From: Pseudanabaena sp. FACHB-1998
Lineage (GTDB): Bacteria; Cyanobacteriota; Cyanobacteriia; Pseudanabaenales; Pseudanabaenaceae
DNA: 64,000 bases
Assembly (NCBI RefSeq): GCF_014696355.1
Contig: NZ_JACJQA010000006.1
Coordinates: forward strand, 124,001 to 188,000
Reading direction: 5' to 3'
The position numbers and the translations under genes were made by a program. Within the stretch, counting starts at the first letter, position 1. The number at the start of each line of letters is the position of its first letter. Below the pieces are notes generated by a model. That model ran no database searches. It had not been told where the DNA came from and saw only the letters and a list, made by a program, of their open reading frames with translations. Positions 41,986-50,171 of this stretch are shown here, piece after piece.

Positions 41986-42696
41986 TTAAGAAGGTCTTTG
42001 TAAAGCGGCTCTGCGAACTGAGTTTATGCGTTGTTCTGAGCGAGCATCAATTTTGAGATTAATGGTTTGATGTTTATTGCGATCGACTAAAGGAAATTGA
42101 GTTTGCCAATTACTAATAATATGAAAATAGTTTTCGGCATCCTCTAAGCAATATTCATAAATTTCATTAAGAATTGTTTCGTAGCCCTTATCCTTTCTTA
42201 AAATCTTAATCCCATTCCGAAAAATATAATATCCCTTAATTCTTTTATAAATCGGAATTCCTAAATAAGCAAAGAGATTATTTAACCCTTGATTAAGATC
42301 ATTACGCTGACTGGTTCTTTGTAAATCAAGGATTCTAATACTATCAATTTTAGGAATAAAGTCTAATGCTTCAATCCTTTTACGCAGACAAAACATATCA
42401 CTGGTTGATAGTCCATAACCAATGAAATACTTTCCCTGTAAGATTTGTAGGTCATTTAAAATGTCTTGGATTATCTTTTTCTCTTGAGTACTTGATTCAA
42501 TAAATTGAATTTTAATGTACTGCTCATTACTATCTTCTAAAATGCGAGTAAGCGTATATCCAAAAATTTTTTGTACTAGTCCCTCCTTCTGAAAATCGCG
42601 ACACCACTCTAAGTCTAAAAATACAAGATCATAGATTGAGCCATCGTAGAAATTGTTTATATATTGACTTGGAAGCTTGAATTCCCTTTTATACAT
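41986..42696 (-). CDS. RNase H-fold DEDD exonuclease-like protein
   Basis: A 236-aa protein with a plausible DEDD layout: DLVFLDLEW (D and E of motif I), IGYGLSTSDMFCLRKRIE (motif II Asp) and YCLEDAENYFHI (motif III Asp with the preceding YxxxD-type tyrosine). This matches the YprB/RNase-H-like_5 group of 3'-5' exonucleases. ISKI...RILDLQRTSQRNDLNQGL and LFAYLGIPIYKRIKGYYIFR are between motifs II and III, as in that group. I infer nuclease activity; the biological target is unknown. Confidence 0.6.
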   Translation of the reverse strand: MYKREFKLPSQYINNFYDGSIYDLVFLDLEWCRDFQKEGLVQKIFGYTLTRILEDSNEQYIKIQFIESSTQEKKIIQDILNDLQILQGKYFIGYGLSTSDMFCLRKRIEALDFIPKIDSIRILDLQRTSQRNDLNQGLNNLFAYLGIPIYKRIKGYYIFRNGIKILRKDKGYETILNEIYEYCLEDAENYFHIISNWQTQFPLVDRNKHQTINLKIDARSEQRINSVRRAALQRPS

Positions 42697-42807
42697 AGAG
42701 TTTGGCTCAGAGGTGGGCTAGGAGAAAGACTAGCAGGCAGATCACTACCATTTATATATCCTAACGGTAATACTCGGTTTGCGATCGCTAAGTTAGATTG
42801 CAAATAA

Positions 42808-42843
42808 AAATGTAAGCTCCAAGGAGGGAATGTGGAGCTTAGC
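42808..42843. terminator. terminator-like hairpin after the NrtR gene
   Basis: TAAGCTCCA, loop AGGAGGGAATG, TGGAGCTTA. It lies just after the stop of the minus-strand NrtR-like gene; there is little T-run. Confidence 0.5.
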
Positions 42844-42857
42844 GACTTATTCTCTCC

Positions 42858-43550
42858 TTAGAGTTCAAAATTAAAGCCATTTTGCTTGAGTTGTAGGTAT
42901 TTAGTCTCATCAAATTGGTATAACTTGGCGGCGCGATGGGATACACCCTGCTCTAACTCCCCAGTTTCGAGCAGTAAGTCCATGCAGAGAAGTTTTTTGC
43001 GAAAGTTACGTTTATCCAGATCGCGAGCAAGGACAGTTTCGTAAAGTTTTTGTAATTGCGTTAAGGTGAATTTTTTGGGCAACAATTCAAACCCAATGGG
43101 TTCATAACGAATTTTGCCACGGAGTCGGGCGATCGCCTTTTGTAAAATCTGCTCATGGTCAAAAGCTAAAGATGGTATGGCATGAAGTGGGAACCAATTA
43201 GCTTCTCGCGCATCGGTGGATGCTTGGATTTGTTGTTCAACGAGATTAATTAGCGCGTAATAGGCAACAGTAACAATGCGATCGCGAGGATCTCGCTCTA
43301 AATCACCAAAGGTATATAGCTGCTCCAAATAAACATCATGAATCCCCGTTTCTTCTTGCAATTCACGCAAAGCGGCTTGCTCTAAGGTTTCATCCACGCG
43401 AACAAATCCCCCAGGAATCGCCCATTGTCCTTGAAAGGGTGGGATATCGCGCTGAATTAACATAACTTTAAGTTCTAACTGGGCATCAAGCCCAAAGATG
43501 ATGCAATCCACTGTTAATGCGGGTCGGGGATATTCGTAGGTATAGGACAT
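42858..43550 (-). CDS. nrtR: NrtR-like Nudix domain plus winged-helix regulator
   Basis: A 230-aa protein. Residues 1-145 are a Nudix hydrolase domain with a complete Nudix box: [15 protein letters not shown] then RELQEETGI (G-x5-E-x7-REUxEExGU). Residues 150-225 ([31 protein letters not shown]) are the NrtR winged helix. NrtR proteins repress NAD biosynthesis and salvage operons and release DNA on binding ADP-ribose or related NAD derivatives. Many have lost hydrolase residues; here they look intact, so both activities are possible. It is divergent from the PP2C/ADP-ribosylglycohydrolase operon with a 109-bp intergenic region carrying a strong inverted repeat. Confidence 0.88.
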   Translation of the reverse strand: MSYTYEYPRPALTVDCIIFGLDAQLELKVMLIQRDIPPFQGQWAIPGGFVRVDETLEQAALRELQEETGIHDVYLEQLYTFGDLERDPRDRIVTVAYYALINLVEQQIQASTDAREANWFPLHAIPSLAFDHEQILQKAIARLRGKIRYEPIGFELLPKKFTLTQLQKLYETVLARDLDKRNFRKKLLCMDLLLETGELEQGVSHRAAKLYQFDETKYLQLKQNGFNFEL

Positions 43551-43563
43551 AGGTTTGGGGTAG

Positions 43564-43592
43564 GCAAAATTTCTGCCTAGCAGAAATTTTGC
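43564..43592. repeat. inverted repeat in the leader of the NrtR-like gene
   Basis: GCAAAATTTCTGC and its complement around CTA, 14 bases from the NrtR start codon. It may be an operator or a leader hairpin. Confidence 0.6.
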
Positions 43593-43601
43593 AAGTAATA
43601 G

Positions 43602-43653
43602 TTGACATAGTGTATAAATAACACTATATTAGTTTGTGTAGTTTATACACTAT
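43602..43653 (+). promoter_or_regulatory. sigma-70-type promoter with overlapping 12-bp inverted repeat (candidate NrtR operator)
   Basis: TTGACA at 43602-43607 and TATATT at 43625-43630 are 17 bases apart, ideal for a sigma-70 promoter, upstream of the PP2C gene start (43660). ATAGTGTATAAA (43607-43618) and TTTATACACTAT (43642-43653) are perfect inverted repeats with a 23-base spacer. A third ACACTAT half-site lies at 43621-43627, over the -10 box. A repressor bound here would block polymerase. That the repressor is the divergent NrtR-like protein is inference. Confidence 0.65.
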
Positions 43654-43659
43654 ATCGCG

Positions 43660-44505
43660 ATGCAAGAACAAGTAGATATTCTCGATGAGCGATCGCCACA
43701 AATTTCTAGCCCTTCTAGCAATTTGGCTAATCAATTTGAATATGCAAGCGGTTCCATCATCGGGCGTAATCATGTTCTGGCTAGCAAAAATAATCAGGAT
43801 GCTTATCAGATTTTTACTAATGAAAAATTTGTGATTGCGGTGGTGTGCGATGGCTGCGGCAGTGGTAAACATAGCGAAGTTGGTGCAAAGATCGGAGCGA
43901 AGCTAGTTATTGCGGAGATTAGCAATCTTCTCAATCATGATTTTGAACTATCTGATCCTGAATTTTGGAATCTGATTAAAGTTAATTTATTGCAAAAGTT
44001 AAAGGATTTAGTGGTGCTTACCAATGGCGATGTGGAATTTGTAAATGATTATTTATTATTTACGATTCTTGGTGTTGTGATTAAGGAGCGCCAAACAGTT
44101 ACTTTCTCAATGGGAGATGGCGCGATCGCTATCAATGGTGAACTTAATCAAATTCCACCCTATGCCGATAATGCACCGCCCTATCTTGCCTATGGTCTTT
44201 ACAAACCTGATGCGGTTAATTTTGAAATACGCGATCGCCTTCCAACATCAGAACTAGATTCCCTTCTCATCGCCACCGATGGCATTGATGATTTAGTAAA
44301 AGTTGAAGACATCAATCAATTTTGGCAAGAAGATCGTTATTTCAAAAATCCTGATGCCATCAGACGTAAGTTAGCGATGCTCAATCGGGAAGATGTCAAA
44401 CCTGATTGGCAAAAACGAGAAATAGTTAAGCGATCGGGTATTTTGTCCGATGATACGACTTTGGTGGTAATACGAAGACCCTCACCCCAAGCCCCTCTCC
44501 CATAG
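43660..44505 (+). CDS. PP2C-type protein serine/threonine phosphatase
   Basis: A 281-aa phosphatase of the PP2C superfamily, of the compact type found next to vWA and kinase-like genes. Motifs: GSIIGRNHVLASKNNQDAYQ (entry motif, metal-binding Asp), FVIAVVCDGCGSGKHSEVGA (central DGxxG), LLIATDGIDDL (third metal Asp) and LSDDTTLVVI (final Asp of the DD pair). All metal ligands seem present. The last six residues and the stop come from a 44-bp dispersed repeat (44477-44520), so the original end has been changed. It is the first gene of the operon-like array 43660-50945. Confidence 0.85.
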   Translation: MQEQVDILDERSPQISSPSSNLANQFEYASGSIIGRNHVLASKNNQDAYQIFTNEKFVIAVVCDGCGSGKHSEVGAKIGAKLVIAEISNLLNHDFELSDPEFWNLIKVNLLQKLKDLVVLTNGDVEFVNDYLLFTILGVVIKERQTVTFSMGDGAIAINGELNQIPPYADNAPPYLAYGLYKPDAVNFEIRDRLPTSELDSLLIATDGIDDLVKVEDINQFWQEDRYFKNPDAIRRKLAMLNREDVKPDWQKREIVKRSGILSDDTTLVVIRRPSPQAPLP

Positions 44506-44520
44506 GGCGAGGGGAGCAAG
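44477..44520. repeat. 44-bp CCCTCACCCC...GGGAGAGGGG repeat, copy 1 (overlaps gene end)
   Basis: GACCCTCACCCCAAGCCCCT then CTCCCATAGGGCGAGGGGAG, a palindrome CCCCTCTCCC...GGGCGAGGGG. It matches 47074-47117 at 40 of 44 positions by eye. It contains the stop codon of the PP2C gene. Confidence 0.9.
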
Positions 44521-44555
44521 AATATTTTTCCCTTTTATCTTTTTACTTGAAAATT

Positions 44556-45335
44556 ATGTTAGGCGCAATTGTCGGTGATATTGTCGGTTCCATTTACGAG
44601 TTTAATAATCATCGTTCTCAAGACTTTTCTCTTTTTGGTGAAGGATGTGATTTTACCGATGATACGGTTTTGACTGTGGCTGTGGCTGATTGCCTGATAA
44701 AGGCTGGAAATTATGCAGAATATATCAAACATTATGCGCGTAAATATCCACAGGTAAAAGGTGGGTATGGTGGCAGATTTGCTCAATGGATTCATTCTGA
44801 AAATATGGAACCTTACAGTAGTTGGGGTAATGGTTCCGCGATGCGAGTTAGCTCTATCGGATTTGCCTATGATGATTGGGAATCAGTAATGAACGAAGCA
44901 AAGCGATCATCGGAAGTTACGCATAATCATCCTGAAGGAATTAAAGGAGCGCAAGCAACGGCTGTTTCGATTTATATGGCGCGTAATGGTCAGAGTAAAG
45001 AGCAAATAAAAGCGGCGATCGCTAAATCCTTTGGTTATGACTTAGATAGAACTTTAGATGAAATTCGTCCTGTCTATGTATTTAATGAATCCTGTCAAGG
45101 GACAGTACCTGAAGCAATTATCGCCTTCTTAGAATCAGCGGATTTTGAAGATGCAATTCGCAATGCCGTTTCCCTTGGTGGTGATACCGATACCCTCACT
45201 TGTATTACGGGCGGTATTGCTGAAGCCTTTTATGGCGGTGTACCAAAGGATATAGCGGATAAAGCTTTAAGCTATTTACCCCAAGCAATGCGTGAAGTAG
45301 TTGAAGAATTTAGAACGAGGTATAGACTATGTTAG
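44556..45335 (+). CDS. ADP-ribosylglycohydrolase (DraG-like), copy 1
   Basis: A 259-aa enzyme predicted to hydrolyse ADP-ribosyl bonds on proteins, nucleic acids or small molecules. MLGAIVGDIVGSIYEF is the family start; the di-metal site is provided by DFTDDTVLTVAV (T-D-D) and LGGDTDTLTCITGGIAEAFY (GGDxDT). SWGNGSAMRVS and THNHPEGIKGAQATA are further signature blocks. All metal ligands are present. ATG 44556 is preferred over TTG 44547 because it aligns with the start of copy 2. The stop overlaps copy 2's start by seven bases, so translation is coupled. Confidence 0.9.
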   Translation: MLGAIVGDIVGSIYEFNNHRSQDFSLFGEGCDFTDDTVLTVAVADCLIKAGNYAEYIKHYARKYPQVKGGYGGRFAQWIHSENMEPYSSWGNGSAMRVSSIGFAYDDWESVMNEAKRSSEVTHNHPEGIKGAQATAVSIYMARNGQSKEQIKAAIAKSFGYDLDRTLDEIRPVYVFNESCQGTVPEAIIAFLESADFEDAIRNAVSLGGDTDTLTCITGGIAEAFYGGVPKDIADKALSYLPQAMREVVEEFRTRYRLC

Positions 45336-46117
45336 GCGCGATCGCTGGTGATATTATCGGCTCCATTTATGAAGTGCTTCCCATGAAGCGCAAAGATTTC
45401 AAACTATTCTCCTTTGGCAGTCATTTTAGTGATGATACCGTTCTTACTTATGCTGTTGCTCATTCCATTCTCACGGGAACTAGCTATGCGAGTAACTTCA
45501 AAAAATGCTTTTGGCGCTACCCTTTAGCAGGATTTGGACAGAGGTTTACTTGCTGGGCAATGCGAAATGGCAAGGAAGGATATAACAGTTGGGGTAATGG
45601 TGCGGCGATGCGAGTAAGTCCGATCGCATGGGCTTATGACAATCTCGAAGATGTTCTCAAAGAAGCAGAACGTTGCACCGCCACAACTCACAATCATCCT
45701 GAAGGTATCAAAGGCGGACAGGCGACATCGGCGGCGGTTTTCTTAGCGCGTCAAGGTAAGACTAAGCAAGAGATTCAAGATTATATTGAGCAAACTTTCG
45801 CTTACGATTTGAATCGCACCATCGATGAAATTCGTCCCAATTATAAGTTTGAAGTTTCCTGTCAAAAAAGTGTGCCTGAAGCAATTATTGCTTTTTTAGA
45901 ATCAACGGATTTTGAAGATGCGATTCGTAATGCGGTATCCCTTGGGGGAGACAGTGACACGATTGCCGCAATTACAGGAGGTATTGCTGAAGCCTTTTAT
46001 GGTGGTGTGCCTAATGTGATCGCGGTACAAGTATGGAAAAAACTAGATCGGCGGATTTGGAACACTGTGCTTGAGTTTAACGGAACTTATAACTTGCCTT
46101 GCTATTTGAAATATTAG
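45329..46117 (+). CDS. ADP-ribosylglycohydrolase (DraG-like), copy 2
   Basis: A 262-aa paralogue of the preceding gene with the same blocks: MLGAIAGDIIGSIYEV, HFSDDTVLTYAVAHS, SWGNGAAMRVSPIAWAYD, THNHPEGIKGGQAT and LGGDSDTIAAITGGIAEAFY. The ligands are again complete. Similarity is high in the motifs and lower between them, so this is a tandem duplication with time to diverge, perhaps in substrate (protein, nucleotide or ADP-ribosylated acid). It starts inside the end of copy 1 and ends 10 bases before the kinase gene. Confidence 0.9.
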   Translation: MLGAIAGDIIGSIYEVLPMKRKDFKLFSFGSHFSDDTVLTYAVAHSILTGTSYASNFKKCFWRYPLAGFGQRFTCWAMRNGKEGYNSWGNGAAMRVSPIAWAYDNLEDVLKEAERCTATTHNHPEGIKGGQATSAAVFLARQGKTKQEIQDYIEQTFAYDLNRTIDEIRPNYKFEVSCQKSVPEAIIAFLESTDFEDAIRNAVSLGGDSDTIAAITGGIAEAFYGGVPNVIAVQVWKKLDRRIWNTVLEFNGTYNLPCYLKY

Positions 46118-46127
46118 GCACAAAATC

Positions 46128-47987
46128 ATGGATATCTATCTTAATCAAAAGCGAATTAAAGTTAATCCTAAAAATGCGATCGGCAAAGGTGGCGAAGCAG
46201 ATATCTATGATCTCAAAAATGGGAAGGTTCTCAAATTATTTAAACCCTCCGATCATCCTGATTATGAGTTACTGCCCCAAGAACAATTGGCGGCTAAAGT
46301 CAGAATTGCTCTTCATCAGCAAAAATTACCTGCTTTTCCGCAAAATTTGCCTGTGAGAGTTATTAAACCTGAAACTTTAGCAAAGGATAAACAGGGAATG
46401 ATTCTCGGCTATGCAATGCCTTATTTGCAAAATACAGTTCCACTTTTGAAATATAGCGATCGCAATTATCGCCAAACTAACGCCATCTCGCAGCAATTTA
46501 TAACCGAACTATTTCGCGATCTTCATGAATCAGTCCTGAAAATTCATCAAGTCAATGTCACGATTGGCGATTTCAATGATTTGAATTTACTTGTTTCTCA
46601 AAATCAAGTCAATCTTATTGATGCTGATTCCTTTCAGTTTGGACAGTTTCCCTGTCAGGTTTTTACAGCGCGATTTGTTGATCCGATTTTGTGCGATCGC
46701 ACAGCCAATCAACCCATTCTTAATAGTCCCCATAATCCTGAATCTGACTGGTATGCCTTCACCGTGATGTTGATGCAGAGCCTCCTCTATGTCGATCCCT
46801 ATGGTGGTGTATACAAGCCCAAATCACAAACTGCAATGATTCCTCACAGTGCCAGACCTCTGCAAAGAATCACCGTTTTTCATCCCGATGTGCGCTATCC
46901 GAAACCTGCAATTCCTTACAAGGTTCTATCCGATGATTTATTACAGCATTTTCATAACTGCTTTGAAAAAGATTGGCGTGGAGACTTCCCACAGCAACTG
47001 CTCGAATCAATGCGGTGGACAAAATGTAATCAATGTGGAATTGAACATTTAAGAACTACTTGCCCAATTTGTAGACCCTCACCCCTAGCCCCTCTCCCAC
47101 AGGGAGAGGGGAACAAGATTGGAAAAACGTCTTGTAAGGTTTTACAGATTTTTCAAACCGAAGGCGTAATTCTTCAAGTCGCTTTACAAAACAATTCTCT
47201 CAATTATCTCTATCACGCTAACCACGAATTCAAACGTGAAGATAACACAGTCTTATTATCAGGAGAACTCGATGCTAGTATTCAATTCGCAATTTTTGGT
47301 AAGTCCACAATCGTTACCAAGCAAGGCAAAGCGCTTACACTCACGCAAGGACAACTACCGCAAGCGATCGCCGCCGAGCTAATCCGAGCCAATTCCTTCT
47401 CTCGCTATTGGATTGATCAAGGTCAATTACTCCGCGATGGCAAGCTAGGTAACGAATACATCGGCGATATTCTCGAAGGACAAACTCAGTTCTGGATTGG
47501 AGAGACTTTTGGTTTTGGCTTTTATCGAGCTGGTGCGATTAGTGTCGCTTTCACCTTTGATGCTAAGCGTGTGGGAATAGGCGATCGCGTAAATATTCCA
47601 CCCATTCAAGGAGAACTAATTGATGCAAATTGTGTCTTTAGCAATGACCTCTGCTGGTTCTTCACCGCCACCCAAGAGCAAGGCAACATCATCCATCGCG
47701 TTTCTGTGTTGCGCTCCAATGGTGACTTAGTAGCAACCCTTGCCGCACCTAAAGGCGATCGCGCATGGCTGATGAATATTCATGGCGGCAGTGCGATCGC
47801 GAATTGGCTATTCGTTCCCACTGACGAAGGTATCGCTAGAGTTGAGGTAAACAATGGACAGATTATGATTACAAAAACTTTCCCTGAAACTGAACCCTAT
47901 GTCGATAGCGGCTGTTCTCTAATCGTTAGCTCACAAGGTATCTATGTGATTCACTCACAGAAGATTATACAGTTACAATTGTCCTAG
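46128..47987 (+). CDS. protein kinase-like protein with zinc ribbon and C-terminal propeller-like region
   Basis: A 619-aa protein. Residues 10-290 are a kinase fold of the YegI-like type: IGKGGEADIYDL (G-loop, about 18-29), Lys36 in KVLKLFK, IGDFNDLNLLV (catalytic Asp148, Asn153) and LIDADSFQF (DFG-like Asp165). Four cysteines (300, 303, 312, 315 in CNQCGIEHLRTTCPIC) form a zinc ribbon. Directly after it lies RPSPLAPLPQGEG, the translation of a 44-bp dispersed repeat. Residues 330-619 are beta-rich and look like a propeller. The phosphatase, ADP-ribosylglycohydrolase and vWA neighbours point to a signalling system. Confidence 0.75.
   Translation: MDIYLNQKRIKVNPKNAIGKGGEADIYDLKNGKVLKLFKPSDHPDYELLPQEQLAAKVRIALHQQKLPAFPQNLPVRVIKPETLAKDKQGMILGYAMPYLQNTVPLLKYSDRNYRQTNAISQQFITELFRDLHESVLKIHQVNVTIGDFNDLNLLVSQNQVNLIDADSFQFGQFPCQVFTARFVDPILCDRTANQPILNSPHNPESDWYAFTVMLMQSLLYVDPYGGVYKPKSQTAMIPHSARPLQRITVFHPDVRYPKPAIPYKVLSDDLLQHFHNCFEKDWRGDFPQQLLESMRWTKCNQCGIEHLRTTCPICRPSPLAPLPQGEGNKIGKTSCKVLQIFQTEGVILQVALQNNSLNYLYHANHEFKREDNTVLLSGELDASIQFAIFGKSTIVTKQGKALTLTQGQLPQAIAAELIRANSFSRYWIDQGQLLRDGKLGNEYIGDILEGQTQFWIGETFGFGFYRAGAISVAFTFDAKRVGIGDRVNIPPIQGELIDANCVFSNDLCWFFTATQEQGNIIHRVSVLRSNGDLVATLAAPKGDRAWLMNIHGGSAIANWLFVPTDEGIARVEVNNGQIMITKTFPETEPYVDSGCSLIVSSQGIYVIHSQKIIQLQLS
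47074..47117. repeat. 44-bp CCCTCACCCC...GGGAGAGGGG repeat, copy 2 (inside kinase gene)
   Basis: GACCCTCACCCCTAGCCCCT then CTCCCACAGGGAGAGGGGAA. It is translated as RPSPLAPLPQGEG in frame, with no stop, just after the zinc ribbon. Copy 1 lies at the end of the phosphatase gene 2.6 kb upstream. Confidence 0.9.
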
Positions 47988-48009
47988 CAATATATTTGGG
48001 TGATCTGCC

Positions 48010-48606
48010 ATGTCCTACAGCGAATTTACCTTAGAGTCAGTTCAGACAGCCTTTGACCTCACAATTGCTGAACGTGCTAATTTACTAAACGATTCTCCCC
48101 TAGCAGAATCTAGTGAATTCCTAAACCAACTTCTCAAGGAATTTGTCCCTTTAGCGCTTGCCATGAATACCGAAAAAGCGCGGTCAGAGTTAATTATTGC
48201 GCCAATTTTAGTAGAAGTTCGCAAAAAATACTTAGACAAAGCGAGTTTATTCTCAGGCGTGGAACTAAATATTGATCGTGATTCTGGATTAAATGGAGTT
48301 TGTGATTTTCTACTTAGCCGATCGCCATCACAGCTAATGCTCAAAGCGCCTGTTGTGGTCGTAGTCGAGGCAAAAAAGGAAAATATCAACGGAGCGTTAG
48401 GTCAATGTATTGCGGAAATGTGGGCAGCAAAACTCTTTAATCAACAACATGAGAATGATATTTCTGTAATTTATGGAGCCGCCACTACTGGTAACGATTG
48501 GAAGTTTTTACGCCTTTGCGATCGCCTTGTCGAAATTGACTTAACTGAGTACCAACTCAGCAATATTGACAAAATTCTGGGCATTCTTTCTCTCTCTTTT
48601 CAATAA
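48010..48606 (+). CDS. PD-(D/E)XK nuclease-like protein, unknown function
   Basis: A 198-aa protein. NTEKARSELIIAPILVEVRK, then GVCDFLLSRSPSQL and VVVVEAKKENINGALGQCIA, followed by EMWAAKLFNQQ give the layout E-x(n)-D-x(n)-E-A-K of PD-(D/E)XK folds. A C-terminal WKFLRL segment follows. Similar cyanobacterial proteins are annotated as hypothetical; no activity is known to me. It is co-directional with the kinase (22-base gap) and hydrolase (24-base gap) genes, so it belongs to the same probable transcript. Confidence 0.55.
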   Translation: MSYSEFTLESVQTAFDLTIAERANLLNDSPLAESSEFLNQLLKEFVPLALAMNTEKARSELIIAPILVEVRKKYLDKASLFSGVELNIDRDSGLNGVCDFLLSRSPSQLMLKAPVVVVVEAKKENINGALGQCIAEMWAAKLFNQQHENDISVIYGAATTGNDWKFLRLCDRLVEIDLTEYQLSNIDKILGILSLSFQ

Positions 48607-48630
48607 TTTTAAAACAGGAGAACTCTAACC

Positions 48631-49683
48631 ATGACTAATCAAATTGTTACACAACTTCCAATTCCTGCCTTTTTTGATCGCCACAAAGTCGGTTCAGTAT
48701 GGCGCGTTCCCTATCAGGAACGGGCAAACCAAGCCGAAGCATGGGCAAAACAACATGGCATCACACCTGCCGCTAAAGATCGCAAGAAAATTTGTCTGAT
48801 GGCGATCGATGTGCAGAATACCTTTTGTATTCCTGATCATGAGCTATTTGTGGGTGGACGATCTGGCACTGGGGCGATCGAAGATAATGTGTGCCTGTGT
48901 GAATTTATCTATCGCAACTTGCACCACATCAGCGAAATTGCACCCACGATGGATACTCACACCGCCATGCAAATCTTCCATCCTATTTTTTGGGTGAATG
49001 ATGCGGGTGAACATCCCATTCCCAATGCTACATCGATTACCCTAGAAGATGTGCAGCAAGGTAAGTGGAAAGTAAATCCTGCGATCGCCTATAGTCTCGC
49101 TAAAGGTAACTACATGGCAATTCAGCGCCACGCCTTGCACTATGTACAGAAGCTTAGCGATGAAGGCAAGTTTCCGCTTACGGTTTGGGCTTATCACTCT
49201 ATGCTCGGCGGTATCGGTCACGCGCTAGTTTCTTCTGTTGAAGAAGCGATGTTCTTTCACAATATCGCAAGGCACAGTCAGACTAATTTCGAGATTAAAG
49301 GCGGCAATCCTCTCACTGAGAACTATTCCGTACTACGTCCTGAAGTCATGGATGGAGCCGATGGCAGACCGATCGCACAGAAGAACACGCGTTTCTTACA
49401 AAGGTTACTGGAATTTGATGCTGTAATCATTGCAGGTCAAGCTAAGAGCCATTGCGTTGCATGGACAATTCAAGACTTGCTCAGCGAAATCCTTGCTCAC
49501 GATCCTAAACTTGCGAAGAAGGTCTATCTACTTGAAGATTGCACTTCGCCTGTAGTTGTTCCTAATATTGTGGACTACACCGATCAAGCGGATGCAGCAT
49601 TTCAGCGCTTTGCTGATGCAGGTATGCACTTGGTTAAATCCACTGACGCAATGGAAACATGGGCAGATCTCAATCTTGCTTAA
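48631..49683 (+). CDS. isochorismatase-fold cysteine hydrolase (nicotinamidase-related)
   Basis: A 350-aa cysteine hydrolase. [11 protein letters not shown] (catalytic Asp, about residue 54), [13 protein letters not shown] (DxH metal site of nicotinamidases) and [20 protein letters not shown] (catalytic Cys about residue 280) are present. It is longer than ordinary nicotinamidases (about 200 aa) through a large insert between the metal motif and the nucleophile. In a cluster with an NrtR-like regulator and ADP-ribosylglycohydrolases, hydrolysis of nicotinamide or of an ADP-ribosyl-derived amide is plausible, but the substrate is not shown. RBS AGGAGAA precedes the ATG. Confidence 0.75.
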   Translation: MTNQIVTQLPIPAFFDRHKVGSVWRVPYQERANQAEAWAKQHGITPAAKDRKKICLMAIDVQNTFCIPDHELFVGGRSGTGAIEDNVCLCEFIYRNLHHISEIAPTMDTHTAMQIFHPIFWVNDAGEHPIPNATSITLEDVQQGKWKVNPAIAYSLAKGNYMAIQRHALHYVQKLSDEGKFPLTVWAYHSMLGGIGHALVSSVEEAMFFHNIARHSQTNFEIKGGNPLTENYSVLRPEVMDGADGRPIAQKNTRFLQRLLEFDAVIIAGQAKSHCVAWTIQDLLSEILAHDPKLAKKVYLLEDCTSPVVVPNIVDYTDQADAAFQRFADAGMHLVKSTDAMETWADLNLA

Positions 49684-49710
49684 AGCGATCGCTAACAAGA
49701 GGTAAATTCT

Positions 49711-49872
49711 ATGATGAGTATTAATTTAGACTATGAGACAGAAAAATATCTAGTAGCAATTCTTGCGAAAGAAAATACCACCAGTTCAGAATTGATTGAA
49801 CGATTGCTCAGAGAATATTTAGAATCTATTCAATCTAAAAAAGGATTTTTTGAGCGACTGTTATCCTCCTAA
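49711..49872 (+). CDS. 53-aa helical protein, possible ribbon-helix-helix
   Basis: The peptide reads MMSINLDYETEKYLVAILAK then ENTTSSELIERLLREYLESI and ends FFERLLSS. The pattern of a short strand followed by two helices with SSELIERLLREYLES resembles CopG/Arc-type ribbon-helix-helix antitoxins or the antitoxin-like DNA-binding half of small operons. A Shine-Dalgarno-like AAGAGG lies 9 bases before the ATG. It sits 27 bases after the hydrolase stop, in the operon orientation. Its status as a real gene rests on spacing and codon pattern. Confidence 0.5.
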   Translation: MMSINLDYETEKYLVAILAKENTTSSELIERLLREYLESIQSKKGFFERLLSS

Positions 49873-49877
49873 TTATC

Positions 49878-50133
49878 CCTGTAGGGGCAGAGCATTCCTG
49901 CCACAATTTATAAATTTTCAGGTTGTCTCAATACAGGAATGCTCTGCCCATAACATCACAACGCAGGAACGATTTATCTGTGAAAGTTTAGCATCTTTAT
50001 TTGGGAATATTTTGCTAAAAACCTCATAACACATGGACAAATGGTCTGTGAAAGCGAAGAGGGTTCAGCATTTGCAAATTAAGATTTCTGTGAGATGTTC
50101 AAGATTGTGAGGCAAATGCTAAACCCCTACAGG
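49878..50133. repeat. 256-bp double-hairpin element (CCTGTAGGGGCAGAGCAT), copy 1
   Basis: Outer termini CCTGTAGGGGCAGAGCAT and ATGCTAAACCCCTACAGG are imperfect inverted repeats. Inside are GGGCAGAGCATTCCTG...CAGGAATGCTCTGCCC (49884-49951) and AGCGAAGAGGGTTCAGCATT...AATGCTAAACCCC. It shares blocks such as GTGAAAGCGAAGAGGGT with the copy at 58310-58492. Confidence 0.8.
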
Positions 50134-50171
50134 TCTACAAATTAAATCCATATCTCTAATTACTAAATAAA

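Noticed and set aside
45329-46117. frameshift splitting one ADP-ribosylglycohydrolase into two
   Set aside because: Both frames carry complete start and metal motifs, so they are two genes.
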